Positions 37,201-51,600 of a stretch of 64,000 nucleotides of DNA are shown here, piece by piece. The stretch lies in the NCBI GenBank assembly GCA_037074765.1, contig JBAMDO010000056.1:124001-188000 (forward strand). Reading direction: 5' to 3'. The translations under genes were made by a program, and so were the position numbers. The stretch comes from Mansonella perstans. Its lineage: Eukaryota > Nematoda > Chromadorea > Rhabditida > Onchocercidae. A model generated the notes under the pieces. That model was not told where the DNA came from, ran no database searches, and worked only from the letters and a program-made list of their open reading frames with translations. Every line of letters starts with the position of its first letter. Within the stretch, counting starts at the first letter, position 1.

Positions 37201-40200
37201 AATTAAAAAAAAGGGATGTTTTGCAAAAAATAATTGGATTTTTTCAAAATTCTTCCCGAATTTTAATTCAAGATTTTTGAGTATTTAAAAAAAAATTGAA
37301 GAGTAATAAATTTTTACTGAAGTTTCATATATAGTTAAAGAAGGGATATTTCATGAGTTGCTAAATCCAAGAATTTTGGAGACAGATTAAAACGGTTTTT
37401 TTTATCAGCCATCAAGCTTAATTCCACATAATTCGTGAAATAACGATGATTATGACTATAACCTTGATCACAATGATAGTACTAATTAAGAATATCAAAT
37501 GCTTCGACTCATTTGGTCCTCATTCAGAGCCAAACAGAAACAAAAAGTAATTAAAAAAGAGCAATGCTTGCTAGATTTTTCATATGGTACCAACATGGAA
37601 TTTGATCTGCTAGGCTTGAATTCAAATTAGAAGTGGGATTAGAAGAGCTGTTGTATATCATATCCAAAATTCATTTATCATACCTAAGTATTGTTAAGAT
37701 GACAACCTTCGTTAAATCAGGAATAAAAGCAACGATTCATAAGTTACCTGAATTATAATCAACGAGGTCAGTTCATTGCATCATCGGTATTTACGAGGAT
37801 TATATCCAGTAGTTAATATCATAAATTATCGATATCAACTTACGTCAATGTATTGCTGTAAATCATTTTGCAGGAATATGCACCCGTGCTTTTCTATCCC
37901 CGCTATTACGCGATAAAACTATTTAGTAAAGTTATTGCTGTAGCAGCAGTAACAGCTAACGTTTATTTCTCAGTTCATTTTATGATAAAGAAATGGGAAA
38001 TTGTTTGCCTTAGTTGAGTCATCTAATAAAATATCTGTGAATAGTTAGAAATTTCTAAAAGTTATTGTAAGTCAAAAGACATATTTAAAAAGGAAAATAC
38101 AAAGACAACGAGGCAAAAAACTCTTCCAGGTTTTTTTTTCTTCTTGCTTCTTTCCATTTATTAACAACAAACCAGGGAAAATTTCATATTTAAAACTTTT
38201 CAGATTATTTCATTAAGTTATTTTTCTTTTCTTTAAAGACTTCTGCCATATTTATATTGTACTTAATCTTTTTATTATCATTTGAGATGTTCCTCTCTTC
38301 ATAATATATTAATATGAAAATATTTCATTTGAAAATGCATAAAAAACTTCAATAATAGCAGATTTTCTTATTTTTCTTAGAAAAATTATTAAATTTAATC
38401 TGGATTTGAGGAATAGCAAATGAAACGATCATATAACTCGGTTCGAATAAAGACGGTTATATTCGGTTTTTTTTATAATTCTGAAATTGCATTTGTTTAA
38501 AAATTACCGATTCCAAAAGGCATTCATCAATCAAATTCCACACATTGCAAAAGATGTGACAATGATTTAAAAATTTTTCAATTATCTTATGATAGACGGC
38601 GTCCATCAAAACGACGACGACGACGATGACTACGACAATAATGAGGAATTACAACAACAGCAATGAAGGCAAAGTTGATAGATAACGATGACATCTGGTA
38701 TGGATTAAACAGGATCGATGAATGAATATGGAATATTGCAGTATCTCAAGAAACGGTGTCATATCATCGATAGCTTGTATCATCTGCTCCGGAACAAAAT
38801 GTTGTACTGGTTAGCATCATCTTAAATGAAATCGAATCAAATTTATCCGAGCTTTAACAGCAGTAAAAGTAAAAATTCTTTTTCGGTGCATCTTTTTTCC
38901 GCAATTTTTATCCTTCCCTTTCGCTCTAAATAGCTTAATTCATTAGAATCGATGGTTTAGTGGTTGAAAACATGTGGTAAACATATTTTACAACATATAG
39001 TTACATTAGTGAGATGTCGAAATTCTACCCGGGGATTTCGAGGGAGAATAAGCGACAGAGGAATAAGCGACAATTAATAAGTATATTAACACGGTAACTA
39101 AGAGTACTAAGGTAAAAAACAGGTACAAGTGTAGATTATATTGAAAGATTATAAGTTATCAAGTTTAAAAGATTTGTTTGGAATATATATGGGAAATTTT
39201 CACGTTTATGAAGTTACCGAAAACTGGAAGAAATAGTTTAGAAATTCAGAAGAATGGATCAAAATGCTACTGAATTTGTAAAATTAATATTTCAGTCTAG
39301 ACAATCCCTAAGTTTCTCATTTTTCTTTTAATTTGTCAAATTTATAAAGAAACATATTTCAAATCAATGTTAGTTACAAATCAATCTAATTCGTTGATCG
39401 CATCAACATTGACAACATATCATACTAATTAGTTAATTACATCGAAACTATTTCGTTCCTAACTATATGAGTTTCAGTTTGCCATATGAGATTAACGGAG
39501 TATATTTCATGGTTTGGAATTCAATTGAAATCAATGAATCATTTTTACAATGAAAAAATCCTATATAATCAAACTAATCAAATTGACCAATCCACGTTAA
39601 TTCATGTCATTTTATAAATAGAAAATACTTTTTTTATCTATTCAATGATAATTGATGAAATTAAAGGAAGACTAGACTCATTGTTCATTACCATCTTTCA
39701 TCATTGATAAAAAAGTCGTTGATTGACTTCTTTCTCTGATCCTGATGACATTCAGAAGATGCATGTCATTTTTCATCTGCTATTATCACAAAACTGAATT
39801 CCCATGCTTTTAACAAAAGTCCTTTTTTCAGAAAAAAACCAATTCCGCTCTACTACCTTTGATTAAAACGAAGAATGCATAAATTTATTATACCATTCAT
39901 TTCTCTTTTCACTAACTTTTACTTCTAGAAATTTAACAATGATGACGATAATAATAATAATCATAATAAATAATAATTGTCAAATAACTCTTCTTAATTT
40001 CCTTTCTTCCCTCCTTTCACGATAATAATGATGATAATAAATGACAATAATAATATTTTCAATGAATTTTCGTTTTTTTTCTTACTTCTATGTTGAAGGA
40101 TGATGATAATGAAATGATATAATATATATAATACTTGTTATCATGTACCGCAATCAACCATTAAACAATAATATATCTTAGTTTCGCAGATATGTAAAAT

Positions 40201-41062
40201 GTTATGAAAGAAGAGAGAGAGAGATAGACAGGTAGTGCAACAAGGTGTACAACAAGGTATATTGAGAAAAAAAAGATAATTCTTAAGCTATGATCGGTTA
40301 CTGGAAAACTGTGTACATTAATTCATTAATAGTGAAGACAGATGAAATTAATATCATTTGATGATCAAGATTACAATCTCTCTTTTCTCATTAATTACTG
40401 CTACTACCTGTCATTAATGCAGTAGTCGTTCAACAACTACTAAAGCTACTGCAACTACGATCATCAATTACTGTTTGGTAGTGTATTTATGTGTATCATG
40501 AAAAACATTTTTTATGTCAAACATATGTTGTCACAATTGGCATTCGAATGGAAGGGAAATTGAAATAAAACATGTTTCCATCCCTTTTTACTAACTTAAA
40601 TTAAATGAAACTTACCAATTTTCAAAAGCAGCCAGAAAATGATAGGAAAAAGGATTATTTCAATAAGTCATTACTGAGTTATTATTAACAATCTACTTTA
40701 CTTCACTTCATTTTTTAATAAAATTATAAATTTAAAATAATCAAAGAAAAATGTTGAAGGTATTTTTATGCATGATAAACATTTGTCATCAATAATGTAC
40801 AAAATGATGATGATGATTAAAGAAACATGCGCGATACCGGTAGAAATGTATTGTTATTTGCAAAGGTATACCTGATTATTTTCTGAGCGAATAAACTTTG
40901 CTCAAAAAAATATCTGGGAGAAAAAGTAGAAAAAATAAGACAAAAAGAAGAAAAAGGAAAAAGTAAAACTTAGTTTTAACAGAACACATTGAATGCGAAA
41001 ATGTTTGAAATGTTCTTTTTTGAAATTTACAAAATGTCAATGAAATAATTTCAACATTAAAC

Positions 41063-41131
41063 AAACATACACATACATAAACATACACATACATATGCAC
41101 ATATACATATGCACACATACACATATACATG
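41063..41131. repeat. ACATAC-type microsatellite
   Basis: Imperfect ACATAC/ACATATGC hexamers about 1.4 kb below the RhoGEF stop. Confidence 0.75.
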
Positions 41132-42567
41132 AAACTGCAGAAAGAACACAACGAAACTGTTGAAATAAAAACGCAAAAATATTTTTAAGTGAATTTTCAA
41201 GAAAAATTTGAAAAATCGATAGAAAATTACTCTTAGCATGGCATAACTGAACTTACGAATAAAACAAAAAGAAATGAAGTAAAAAGTAAACAATATTGTT
41301 GGCGAAAAATTGTATAAATACAGCATTTAGTACAGTTATAGGAAAAACTATGGAAACAATTAAATTGCATCCATTAAAATGACAAATTTTTAGTCCTTTA
41401 AATCATGATTTTTTTTTCATCAATCATTAATTGCTTTCACGGCTAATAAAGAATAAGCTAAAAGAATTACTAAAATGTCTCATGATGCCACATTCTTTTT
41501 TTTTCTGTCCTAAAAAAACACCAAAAAATTCCAATTTATCACTAATATAATTTTAGAACCATCTATATCGCCATACAATTCAAAAATTAGTATTACAACA
41601 ATATTTCCCAAATATGAGCAGAACCACTAGAAATAAGATAAATAAATAGGTACAACATACTTGGCTTGATTAGTGAGTAATTTTATAGTATATAAAAGTC
41701 TACAAAACTACAAAAAAAAAAAAAAAAATAAAATATTGGAAAGAAAGTGATCAGATTTTTCAACATTAACAATAAAAAAAATGACCGGTTCCCGAAAAAA
41801 GGATTATAGCAATAAAAACAAATCTAATGAACTGATACTTAAAGATAACCAACGTTTTAGAAAATCAAAAAGTACACACGGATACATATAAAGACTTGCA
41901 AATTGCAGTAAAAAGGAATCCATAAATCAAATAATTAAGCATTTACGTAAAATTTACTAAATAATTTTGAAAAATCAAATTTAATTTAGAATGTCTTTTC
42001 TAAATTTGACTACTTCCTCATCTCTACGATATACGATATACTGTTTTCCATCTTAAAAAAAAAAACTCTATCGTATTTAAAGATATCATTAAAAACTTTA
42101 CTATGTGATCCATAATTTTCTTTGGCCAAACTGCGCAGCAGCTGCAACATAATCTGGGAAAGCCCATAAAAAGCTAGACTGCGCCAACAAAAAAAAATAA
42201 GTCTCAACTTCGCAGATATGCCTCTGCTGAATATGTTATATTTCTGAAACAATATTCCTTTTCTCCAACCCGTATTTTGTATATTTCCTAATCTAACTTA
42301 TATGTTCAAGAATCTGGCTATTTTTGTTTTCCTAGGCAGAAATTTCAAACAAATAATTCATGCAAAAAGACATAATTCAATCCCGTTAGTATAAAGAGAT
42401 AACAGATTAATTAACATTAGTATTTCAAAGAAGAAAAATACAGTAATATAATGTGAGGAAGCAAAGTTCACTGTTAGCAAAATTATTATAGTTTAAAATT
42501 TTCGAAATCTTTGAAAATAAAAGAACTCCTTGTAGAAGACACTAAGTTGCATGATTTCCTGATCCGC

Positions 42568-42670
42568 TCACTTTTTTGACCGTGATATCTTGGCGGTTTT
42601 TTCGGCTAGATGTAAAGGTATCGATGAACCACTAGATGAGTTACTTAACGATTTTACGCTACGCACCGAC
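42568..42670 (-). CDS. RhoGEF last exon and stop
   Basis: The TTTTTGCAG acceptor completes a Leu codon. It encodes SVRSVKSLSNSSSG to KISRSKK, then TGA at 42568-42570. The tail is Ser/Lys-rich. Confidence 0.88.
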
Positions 42671-45600
42671 CTGCAAAAACAGAATTTTTTTAAATCGAGG
42701 TTTTTTTAAAAAATATGGTATGCAATAGCTAAGTGATCGAATTTTTTTCCTTCCTACATAAATTTCAATATGGTAGTATTTTTATACAATGCACAGCAGA
42801 TGATATGGAGCCATATTCTTCTTTCTAATTAAACAGTTCTCATGATAGAAAGAGATAATTCAAAACACGGATACTAAACAAGAAAAAATGACCACATTTT
42901 TTGATTTTGCCCTATTTTAAAAACTTTCGACACAGTTAAAAGCAATAAACTAACAATGATCGGTCAAGTGAAGGTGCTGGTTTCGACATATCATGCGAAT
43001 GATAAGTTGGTGAACTTGAATTGCTTATTTCACAGAATTTAGTCCACTGCTCCTGCAGACGTTCTTCACGACTTTTCAGTTCAGCCTACAAATAATTGAG
43101 AAGATTAAATATTGTACAATATTGTACAGCATTCAAGATAAAATGGAAAAAATTAAAGTAGGGACTTCTAAGATTCATTCAAAGAGCATTTCAGCTAAAA
43201 ATATTTCACATCACTCTCCACTTACTTATGATATCAGCCATCAAACTACTTTCATCTAAAGTATGGCAAATGGATAAACATCAAGCGACATGAAGTTCTC
43301 TTTACCAACTTTCAAACTGCTTCCTGTAGCCAATCATTTTGAGAGATAGCAAATTTTAATAGCAGATATTTTCACCACCAAAGCCAAGCATATCAAAAAT
43401 TTGCATCATTTGAAATATTTTCATTTGCGGTAGATTTAAAAATTTGTGAATATCAACAGCTAATTTCATGAATCTTTGTTCGAATCACACAAAAAGCAAG
43501 CGTATCATTCTCAAAAATTCGAGTTTGCTCCATTCAACAAATTTACCATGTCATTTGTTGAACTTCAATGTTTCAATTTGTGGTAACGTTTGGATCAACG
43601 CCAAATTCTCATTGATGGAAAAATTTGAGAAAAACAATAACGATATTCTTACGGTCGCTTTAAAAAAAAGGACAGCGATGACAAGTAAAAAGATGGAATT
43701 CGGGAATTGATGTATATGAAATTTAGCACTTAATTTGCATATATCTTATCTGAAATCCTTTTTTTTTTTGACAAACTGTTACCGCCAATTTCTAACAGTC
43801 CATTAGAGGTTATGGCGGCCGCTATTATGTTAAAAGGAAAAAATAATCGGTTGAATGACAGACACATGGAACAATTATTTGATATGTTTTATAGAGAAAG
43901 ATTATTAATGAAGAATTGAAGTGATTAGAATTGTTGATCTGAACGAGAAATTGCATTGCTATATGTTTAATAATTGAATGATAAATTGTTGAAAAAGTAA
44001 GTAATAAAGCGAAGCTAGCATATGTTTTTATTTCATTGGAAATGGCTTTAAGAAGGCAACTTTTAATTTGCTCTTATCAATAATTTGCACCAATTAACTT
44101 CACATGTTCAGTAGACAGAAATTTTATTTCAGATAATCCAGGTAGCAGTTTGTTATTCAAATCAATTTCCTACTATTCATTATATGAAACGAAAAAAAAA
44201 AATCACCTCTTTCTCCAACAATTCCATGGCACGTAGATTTATTTCATTTACACGAAGCTCACAAAATTTCTTGAATTCACGTTTCTCATTTTGTAATTCA
44301 TTCTGTTTGTTGCGTAATGCCTCAAGTGCACTAGCTGGAACGGTTGCCAAACGTCGACTCTTTAGTGATGCAATACGTATCTCACGACTGTAGTTTTGTC
44401 AAATCATTAGAAGCCTTTATATTCCGACAAAAAAAAAGCTGCATAAGTGATAACATCAGCTGATAAAATATACTGTACTATGACTATAACGACGACGACT
44501 ACATCACTACTTCGATCATTACAACGAATTACTCAAGCGATTATCGAATAATTTGCACCAATCAGCAATTCTTATGATATGTTCATCAAATATTAGTAGT
44601 GAAGGAAAAAATTAGGGAACTTTTCACTTATGACTTTTGTCAAATAAAAAATATTGCCAAAAACATAAAACAGTTTAGAAAATGGACAGCAATTCCTTAG
44701 TTATATTACTTCTGAAGCAAAAGAAATCAAAAGCATAAAAATATAAAACATGGTTTTCTCAAAGTACCAATTATCTTTTCCTGCATCACTATTTCTTGAA
44801 TGTTGTAAATTTTCACGTAAAAAAACTTACAAAGCAGTTTCACATTGTAATTGGTTATTTTCAACCCTGAGTTGAGCATTTTCTCGAATAATACTTATAG
44901 CTGCACGACGTGCCGTCGGATGCAAAAGTAACTAGAAATGGAAAAAAAAAATGAAATTAAAATAACGAAATGAAACGATCTCAAATCACTAAGACAGTTG
45001 CTTTTTTCGGAAAATAAAAGCTGAAAAAGTGAAGATTCCAAAATTAAGCATTACTATAACAGTTGCTAAGACCATTGGAACTGCTTGGACATTTAGTATT
45101 GCGTTCTGCTGGCAACCTTATAACACTCCGGATTACCATTTCGGAAGAGCTTTCAATTTTAACAATTACTGATAAGAAAAACTGATGGATAAAGATGAAG
45201 ATAAGAACCGGAAGCTTCCTCCTTTCTTCCTCTTCTACAGCGGAATCGTGTTCTTCATAAATTTTTGAATCAGCTATTTGAGGTTCCGTTGTGTGTCGTC
45301 GAATAGAACCGCCTACAAAATGAAACTGATTTTCTAAGAATATGGCATCATTCATGAAGAATTTAAAAGTAAATCTATAATACTTATTAAATCAGCTTAA
45401 TAATACATTAAAAAAATGCATTTCCGAGTTCTGAGATTTATCAAAAATTTGATTAAACATTTTATATCTAACCTTTCTTTCGTTCACAGATACCATTGAA
45501 AGTTCGATTTCGTCTCGGCAACTTCTGACGACTTTCATCACTTTCACTCTGATCGGTGGAATGATTCGAATCTGATGTTCCAGCGCCAGCATCATATACA

Positions 45601-48600
45601 TCATCAAAAAATGATACGAAATCATCTTCATAGATTCGTTCGGCGTGTTTTACCACTGTAATCAATAATGACAACCCTCATTATGTAAAAGCTTAAAATC
45701 TTTCCAGCGATAAAAAAATATCAAATTTATATCTATGAAAATAATTGTACAAAAGCTATTAACCTTTGCTTAACGAGCATTGTCTTCTTGCGCGTAATTC
45801 AACAAATTTTTGCTTTACCAGACCTTTCACCTGCAGTGAAGTTATATCTTTAAGAAACATTAAATATAAAACTCATTCAAATTTTATTACAGGAAGAGTA
45901 AAAACTTTGCAAATTTTTCGCAAAATTTTTTTAGATCAACAAATTTGAAAAATAATCTTATAAAGAATGACAATATCTACAATGTTACCTTTTCTCGCAC
46001 AGCATTCCGAGTCATATCCGTTCGATCCATCAATGGAACCTTTGCGATATGCGAACGAAGCTGTTCAAACCACAACAGTCGCTTCTCAATGTAATTTGAC
46101 AATTCTTTTTCATCTTTTATGCGTTTATCTGTAAATTTACTTATTTTGAAAATCAACTCACTGTCTATTCTAAACTGCGAATTTACTAAATGACCTATGC
46201 GATAAACTGTTCCACTTTCATCTGAATAAACGTTTTCTAGAATCTTGAAATGTACAATTACAAGCATTGTAATGTAAAATGAACTCAGTTAAAAGTCACA
46301 CTGATATTCGATCACATTTGATCAAAAAATAATCACTATAGATATGAACAATATTCTACATGTTTTCTCAGCAACTTAAAAAAGTGGTCTTCCATCCCAT
46401 TTTATAGAACAAAACTCTCACCAAAAAGTTCACGTAGTTTTTCTTCCCACCTTGCAATTTCTTGATTAAGTCTCCTTTCTTCCGGATCTTCATCCGATAA
46501 AATCATACCACTTGGCATTGTAGCACGTTTCACTGCAAAATTCCACAAAGATTAAAGTTGATGTGCTGGAAAAAAATTAATGAATTAAAAACAAAAAAAA
46601 GTTTCAAAAAATCAAGATTTTGAAAAGCAATGAAAAAAGTAAATACAAATATACAAAACATAAAAAGCATGAACCATCTCGTCGTATTTGTTTCACTTTC
46701 TTCTCCAAAAAAAAAAAAAAAAAAAAGATTCAATAAACCAAACTAGATCCAATGTTCACAAAGCGCAGAAAAAAACTACTGGAAATTTAAAGTACATCAA
46801 AGGCATTTCTCAAATCATTCAGAGTTTACGAGGCGATAGGCCAAACGGATACTTCACAGCTCATAATTCACAGCTAATAATTATCTCAAATTCGTAATTG
46901 AACTATTGCACAAAAACGCAATCAATAGTAGATTGACTACGAAATATGTTCGAAAATTCCCAATGCCTATTGTCAAATTAGGAACTTTTCGAGAAAATAA
47001 CGTCGAAAGTATCGAAAAAAAATGAATCATATAATTCTGTTCCTAAAGAATTTGTAAATCAATTTGTAAATCATTGTAAATCATTTGAATTTCTGATTTT
47101 CTAAATTATTTCAATTTACTATATTTAATGAGTGGAAAATTTTGAACTACCGCTGACTTCCCAAGACTAGAAGATGTTTTATCTTAATTACAATGTTTTA
47201 TAATAATTTTATGCATTTTTATTTGTATATTTTGTGTATAATCATCAACAAAACTATACTATATTTCTGTGTGCGGTACTGTACAAGTTTGATATCATAA
47301 AAGGATGCTTGTTTCTGAGTTTATAAAGGTCAATATTATATATAGCCCCACGAGATTAATTCCTGTGGGAAGCAAAATAATATCATCAGTGTTGATGAAG
47401 GCGAAATTACCAATTAAAAACAGACAAAGAAGGAAAGATATAACAAAAACAGCAAAATATTTAATAAAATTAATTTGAAAGAAAGCCAAAATATTACAAA
47501 AAGACTATTACAAAAAATAATATTACAAAAAGACTATTATAAAAAACTGAATATAAAAATAAACCATTGGATCCATGAAAATGTTTTGGGACGAGCTTGC
47601 AATAGATTCATCCGTTCGTTTTTCTTTTTTCGAAAACTTCTGTATCTAGCTTATATGTAAACATTGCCAGATCGCTGTCACTCCCACATTGTGTTCAGTA
47701 TTATGCTCAACAATACCATTATTACGTTGAAACGAACTAACCATGTGTTGGTGCCATATTTTTTGTCACTTCAATTGCTTTCTTCCATTGGTCAACATCA
47801 GCTTTGGAAGCAAAACTCACAACAAACAAATCAGGACAGGGATCATCAGAAAGTAAAAAGAATAACTTCGTACTACGTGGTACCTCACGAACCAATAATT
47901 TGTTCAGCGCAATTACTGTGCTCTGTAACTTTCACTTCTTCAGAAAAAACTAATTTTAACTTTTGATTTTTCAAAAATTTCACTGAACTGCTTGAAATTT
48001 CGAAGTCTGAAAATGACAACGACAAAAGAAACTTAGAAAGTATTGCCACGTGGAAAAAAGAAAACAGAATTCAAAGATAAAATTAAAAAAGTTTCCACAA
48101 TGCAATTGTAAAAAAACTGCCAAACGATATCTGACGTGGAAAATAACATGGAAATTTCAAGCAAAACCATATTCATATTAGAAAGTGAGAAAATGCGAAA
48201 GATTAACCCCGGATCCACGATCAAGAAATACATATCTACTGGAACTGGAATTTGTCAACATGATTAGAATATCATCGAATAACACTAACATCACTTCTGA
48301 AATACACAAATTTTAGCAGCATTTCTGAAAGAATAATAGGTCTATAAATTAATGTTTCTGATATGCACCACATAAATGGAACTGTTCCCTTCACATGATT
48401 TGTTGTATATATGGAATGGAACTTGAAAAAGTTTTATATAGGAAGTATGCTCATACTGTTCTCGATAAATAATAACGGAATGAAACTGTACAATGATCCC
48501 AGATTAAAAATTCTACTAAAATATTGACTTTACTTAACTAAGAGATTCCTTTTCCGTAGATTTTATTGGTTAAGAAATGAGACTTCAGTATAATGGAAGT

Positions 48601-51600
48601 TGTCAATATAATGCCAAGGAAATGGAAAACAAGAAAAATTGACAAGGAAAAAGTATACCTGTCCCTTCAGATTGTTTTTTCTCGGAATTCTGGCAAACTG
48701 CACCGCCTATACAAATAACACGTCGTTCATCATCACTACCATTTAATATGAGATCATCATACTAAAACAGAAATGTACAAAAGTAAAAATGAAAATAAAA
48801 ATTCCCCAAAAAAATTTTCAAAATAATTCTGATAAAAGTTCATCTTAAAATAAAACAAACATTAAAAATGCTTTCAGTTAATATTTAAAATTAATTAGAC
48901 GCAGACTTTATTTAGAATGTTTTGCGATTCTACTCTAAGATCATAACCTCTATTTTCACCGTTTTTGTAAACATGATAATACAAAAGTAAAGCTTCCTTT
49001 TGCAGGAGCAAAATAATGAAATGTTAACAAATAAGAGAAAAAAATTAATTAGCATTAACGTACTGTAAAAAAATCATTCGGACCAAAGCGGCCTTTTGAT
49101 GAACGATCCATTTGTGATTGTATTCGATCCCAACGTCTTTTTACCTCAAATTTTGCAATTTCGTTATTAATATGCATTGCAAATTTTTTCACTGCTTGAT
49201 GAGCCCGTATACTTTCTTCTTTTGTTGCACCACTTTCCATCTCGGTAATCTGCAACAACTTATATACATCAGTATTGAGCAAAATGAATCAACAAATTGT
49301 GCAGGATATTGGAATATTATTAGCAGAATCATATTCCATTTTAAAAATAACAAAGTTGAAGGTAATAATCCTTCTCATTTTTCACAACGAATAGAACTAA
49401 GTTTCGCTGAACAAACTAGATAATTAATAGAAAAAAAGATAAGTCCACGAAATAACGGGAAAATGGATGAAATAGATATATAATTATTCTCCATTTTTAT
49501 TTCATTGTCAATGATGTATGTAATTTTTATAAGGCAAATTATAGTCATTTGATCTTGTTGAATGCCTTCTCATCATTCTTGTGCTTTTTTAAATTTACTT
49601 ATTTCTTGTCCGTATAAAAATCTGAGGTTAAACCATTTGGAATTGCCAGTTTTAAATCACACTAAACAGTTCAAAAAAGAGCAGAGAATTTCATCAGAGA
49701 AAAATTAGCAGAGTTATTTTTCTGTTCAATGCAAATTTTAAAGTTTACTTTTTCCATTAGTACAGGATATTTGGTCAGTCTTTGAGCAATCAATAGTAAA
49801 CACATTTTAAACGTTCGTCCTTTATAAGTTGAATCGTGCTCATATTGCTGAAGAAAATTAAATTATGAAAAAAAAAGGCAAAACTAAAACTTTTTTAATG
49901 GTCATTAAATTTTTTATATAAATCTCGCCCACTAATAATTTTTTCGAATATAAGTTCAAATGATCAATTGTATTACATCAAAAAATTTCCTAAGTTCCGG
50001 ATTTTTTATCATCCACTCGTCGTACAAACGACCACACTGATCGTACTTTGAACAAAATTCAGTATAAGCTTGTATTGCTGCTTGATTTAGTTCTCCCTTT
50101 TCGAACTGAAAGAAAATTTGCCAACAAGATTTATAAGAGCAAACATGATAGGAAAAATGTTTACTACTGAGATCAACACAAATTTTAATATCAGACAGAC
50201 TGAACTAGTAGTGACATTGTACAATTGCTAGAAATTAAGATAACTTTCCTGAAAACTAAGACGTTAAGGCTCCGGTTTTCCTAATTTTCTAATTTTAATC
50301 GTGAATGCTTCTTATATTTCGAAACAAATCGACAAATCAAATGCTAATTCTCAGCTGTGGAATCCATTACAATAGTCTTTGCAACCATTCTAATTTGATA
50401 ATTACTTAAGTTATAATCTAAGGAATAATACGCATATTTAGCCAAAATCGTCTTGGCAAAATACGAAAATATTCCAAAAGTAACAAAACAATTTCACATT
50501 TCTTACCTCTGTGTAAATAATTTTTGCTACCGAATTTACTACTTCTGTTTCTGTTTTTTTTTGCTTTAATTGTCGCAGAAAATTAAAATGAAAATCAAGC
50601 AACGCATCCAATACGGGTGGGATGAGTTCGTTCTGTTTTGTCTCATCTATAATACCTTTTATTCGAAGCCCTTCTTGATATACCTGGAAGAGAGAAAAGC
50701 TATTTTGTTCAAAAATTACGTCGAGAAAATCAAATTAAATTTTTGTCTTGATACAATATACATCCATTCATTTCTTACTTTATCCTTATTTTAAATCACT
50801 ACATCATGAAAATCAAAAAACATGAAGATGAAAAAGAGATTTTGACAGTAAAATCTACAGAATCACAGACTTTGAAGATTTCGAAGTGTACAAGAAGCCT
50901 CTTAATACCGGCAATCTCATATCGTAAAATCTCTTCTTTCCCCTGCATCCTTCGTCATTCTCTTACTTATAGAAATCTGACTCCATCATAACTATGATTT
51001 TTAAACAGAATTTTGTTTTCAAATTTAGTCAAATAAAACTTACTTGCTTAAGGATTATTAATACTTGACAGTGATGTTTTTCAGTCAAATACAACTCTGA
51101 AAACAGATGGCTAAAAATCAATCCAAGTTAATCTTAATTAATCATCAAGTATACAGAATGGATAAAAACAGTTATTGATAATTAAAGGCTCAATTGAAAC
51201 AACACAAGTTTCTTCCATACCATGGATGATTTCTTGTTTCTTCCGTTCTTTTTTACTTAATTTAAGGGAATGATTACTGCATGACCAGGTTGCCGCTTCC
51301 TCAGTCCATAAGTCCAAATCAGCCCATCTTGGTTTATCCCTGGAATTCAAATTTTGAAACTGACTTTTAGACTGTTTTAGAACAAACTTTTGTTGCAGAG
51401 TATGCCTTTTTTTCAGAAGATTTTCGAGAGAGTTAACATATCACGAATTCACTAAAATCCAAGTGGCCTGCTAAAAATATGAAACAAATTTTTTAAAATG
51501 CTTGATGGAAAACTCTTACACTTGTGGAATAAATTTCTGAACTTCTTTATTGAGATGTGCAGCTAAATAACGGCTATCGCTTGAAGCAATTGTATTTGGT

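Larger units (their letters stand above)
31651..42567. other. intergenic region between convergent Irx and RhoGEF genes
   Basis: No gene is defended here. It holds ATC/ATT, GA and ACATAC microsatellites and some isolated coding-like fragments (35719-35807 and 37874-38017, plus strand), which I report as findings and not as genes. The two neighbouring genes point into this interval, so it should contain both transcript ends. I found no TTTATT (AATAAA on the minus strand) close below the RhoGEF stop. Confidence 0.55.

Noticed and set aside
38600..38830. Minus-strand coding-like stretch (VPEQMIQAIDDMTPFLEILQ)
   Set aside because: Two frames look equally protein-like, a stop directly precedes one, and no usable acceptor exists; consistent with chance.
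38940..39050. tRNA-like words (GGTTTAGTGGTTGA and a TTCGA-like region)
   Set aside because: No cloverleaf pairing or correct A/B-box spacing could be drawn.
46679..46706. Possible RhoGEF exon (KKVKQIRRD) behind a T-rich acceptor
   Set aside because: Its 28 nt length breaks the phase between the 47742 and 46532 exons, which join correctly without it.
47923..48005. Frame continuing upstream of the PH exon (FEISSSSVKFLKNQKLKL and on)
   Set aside because: It is out of frame with the PH sequence VIALNKLLVREV. The 48208-48296 exon supplies the missing PH strands in phase.
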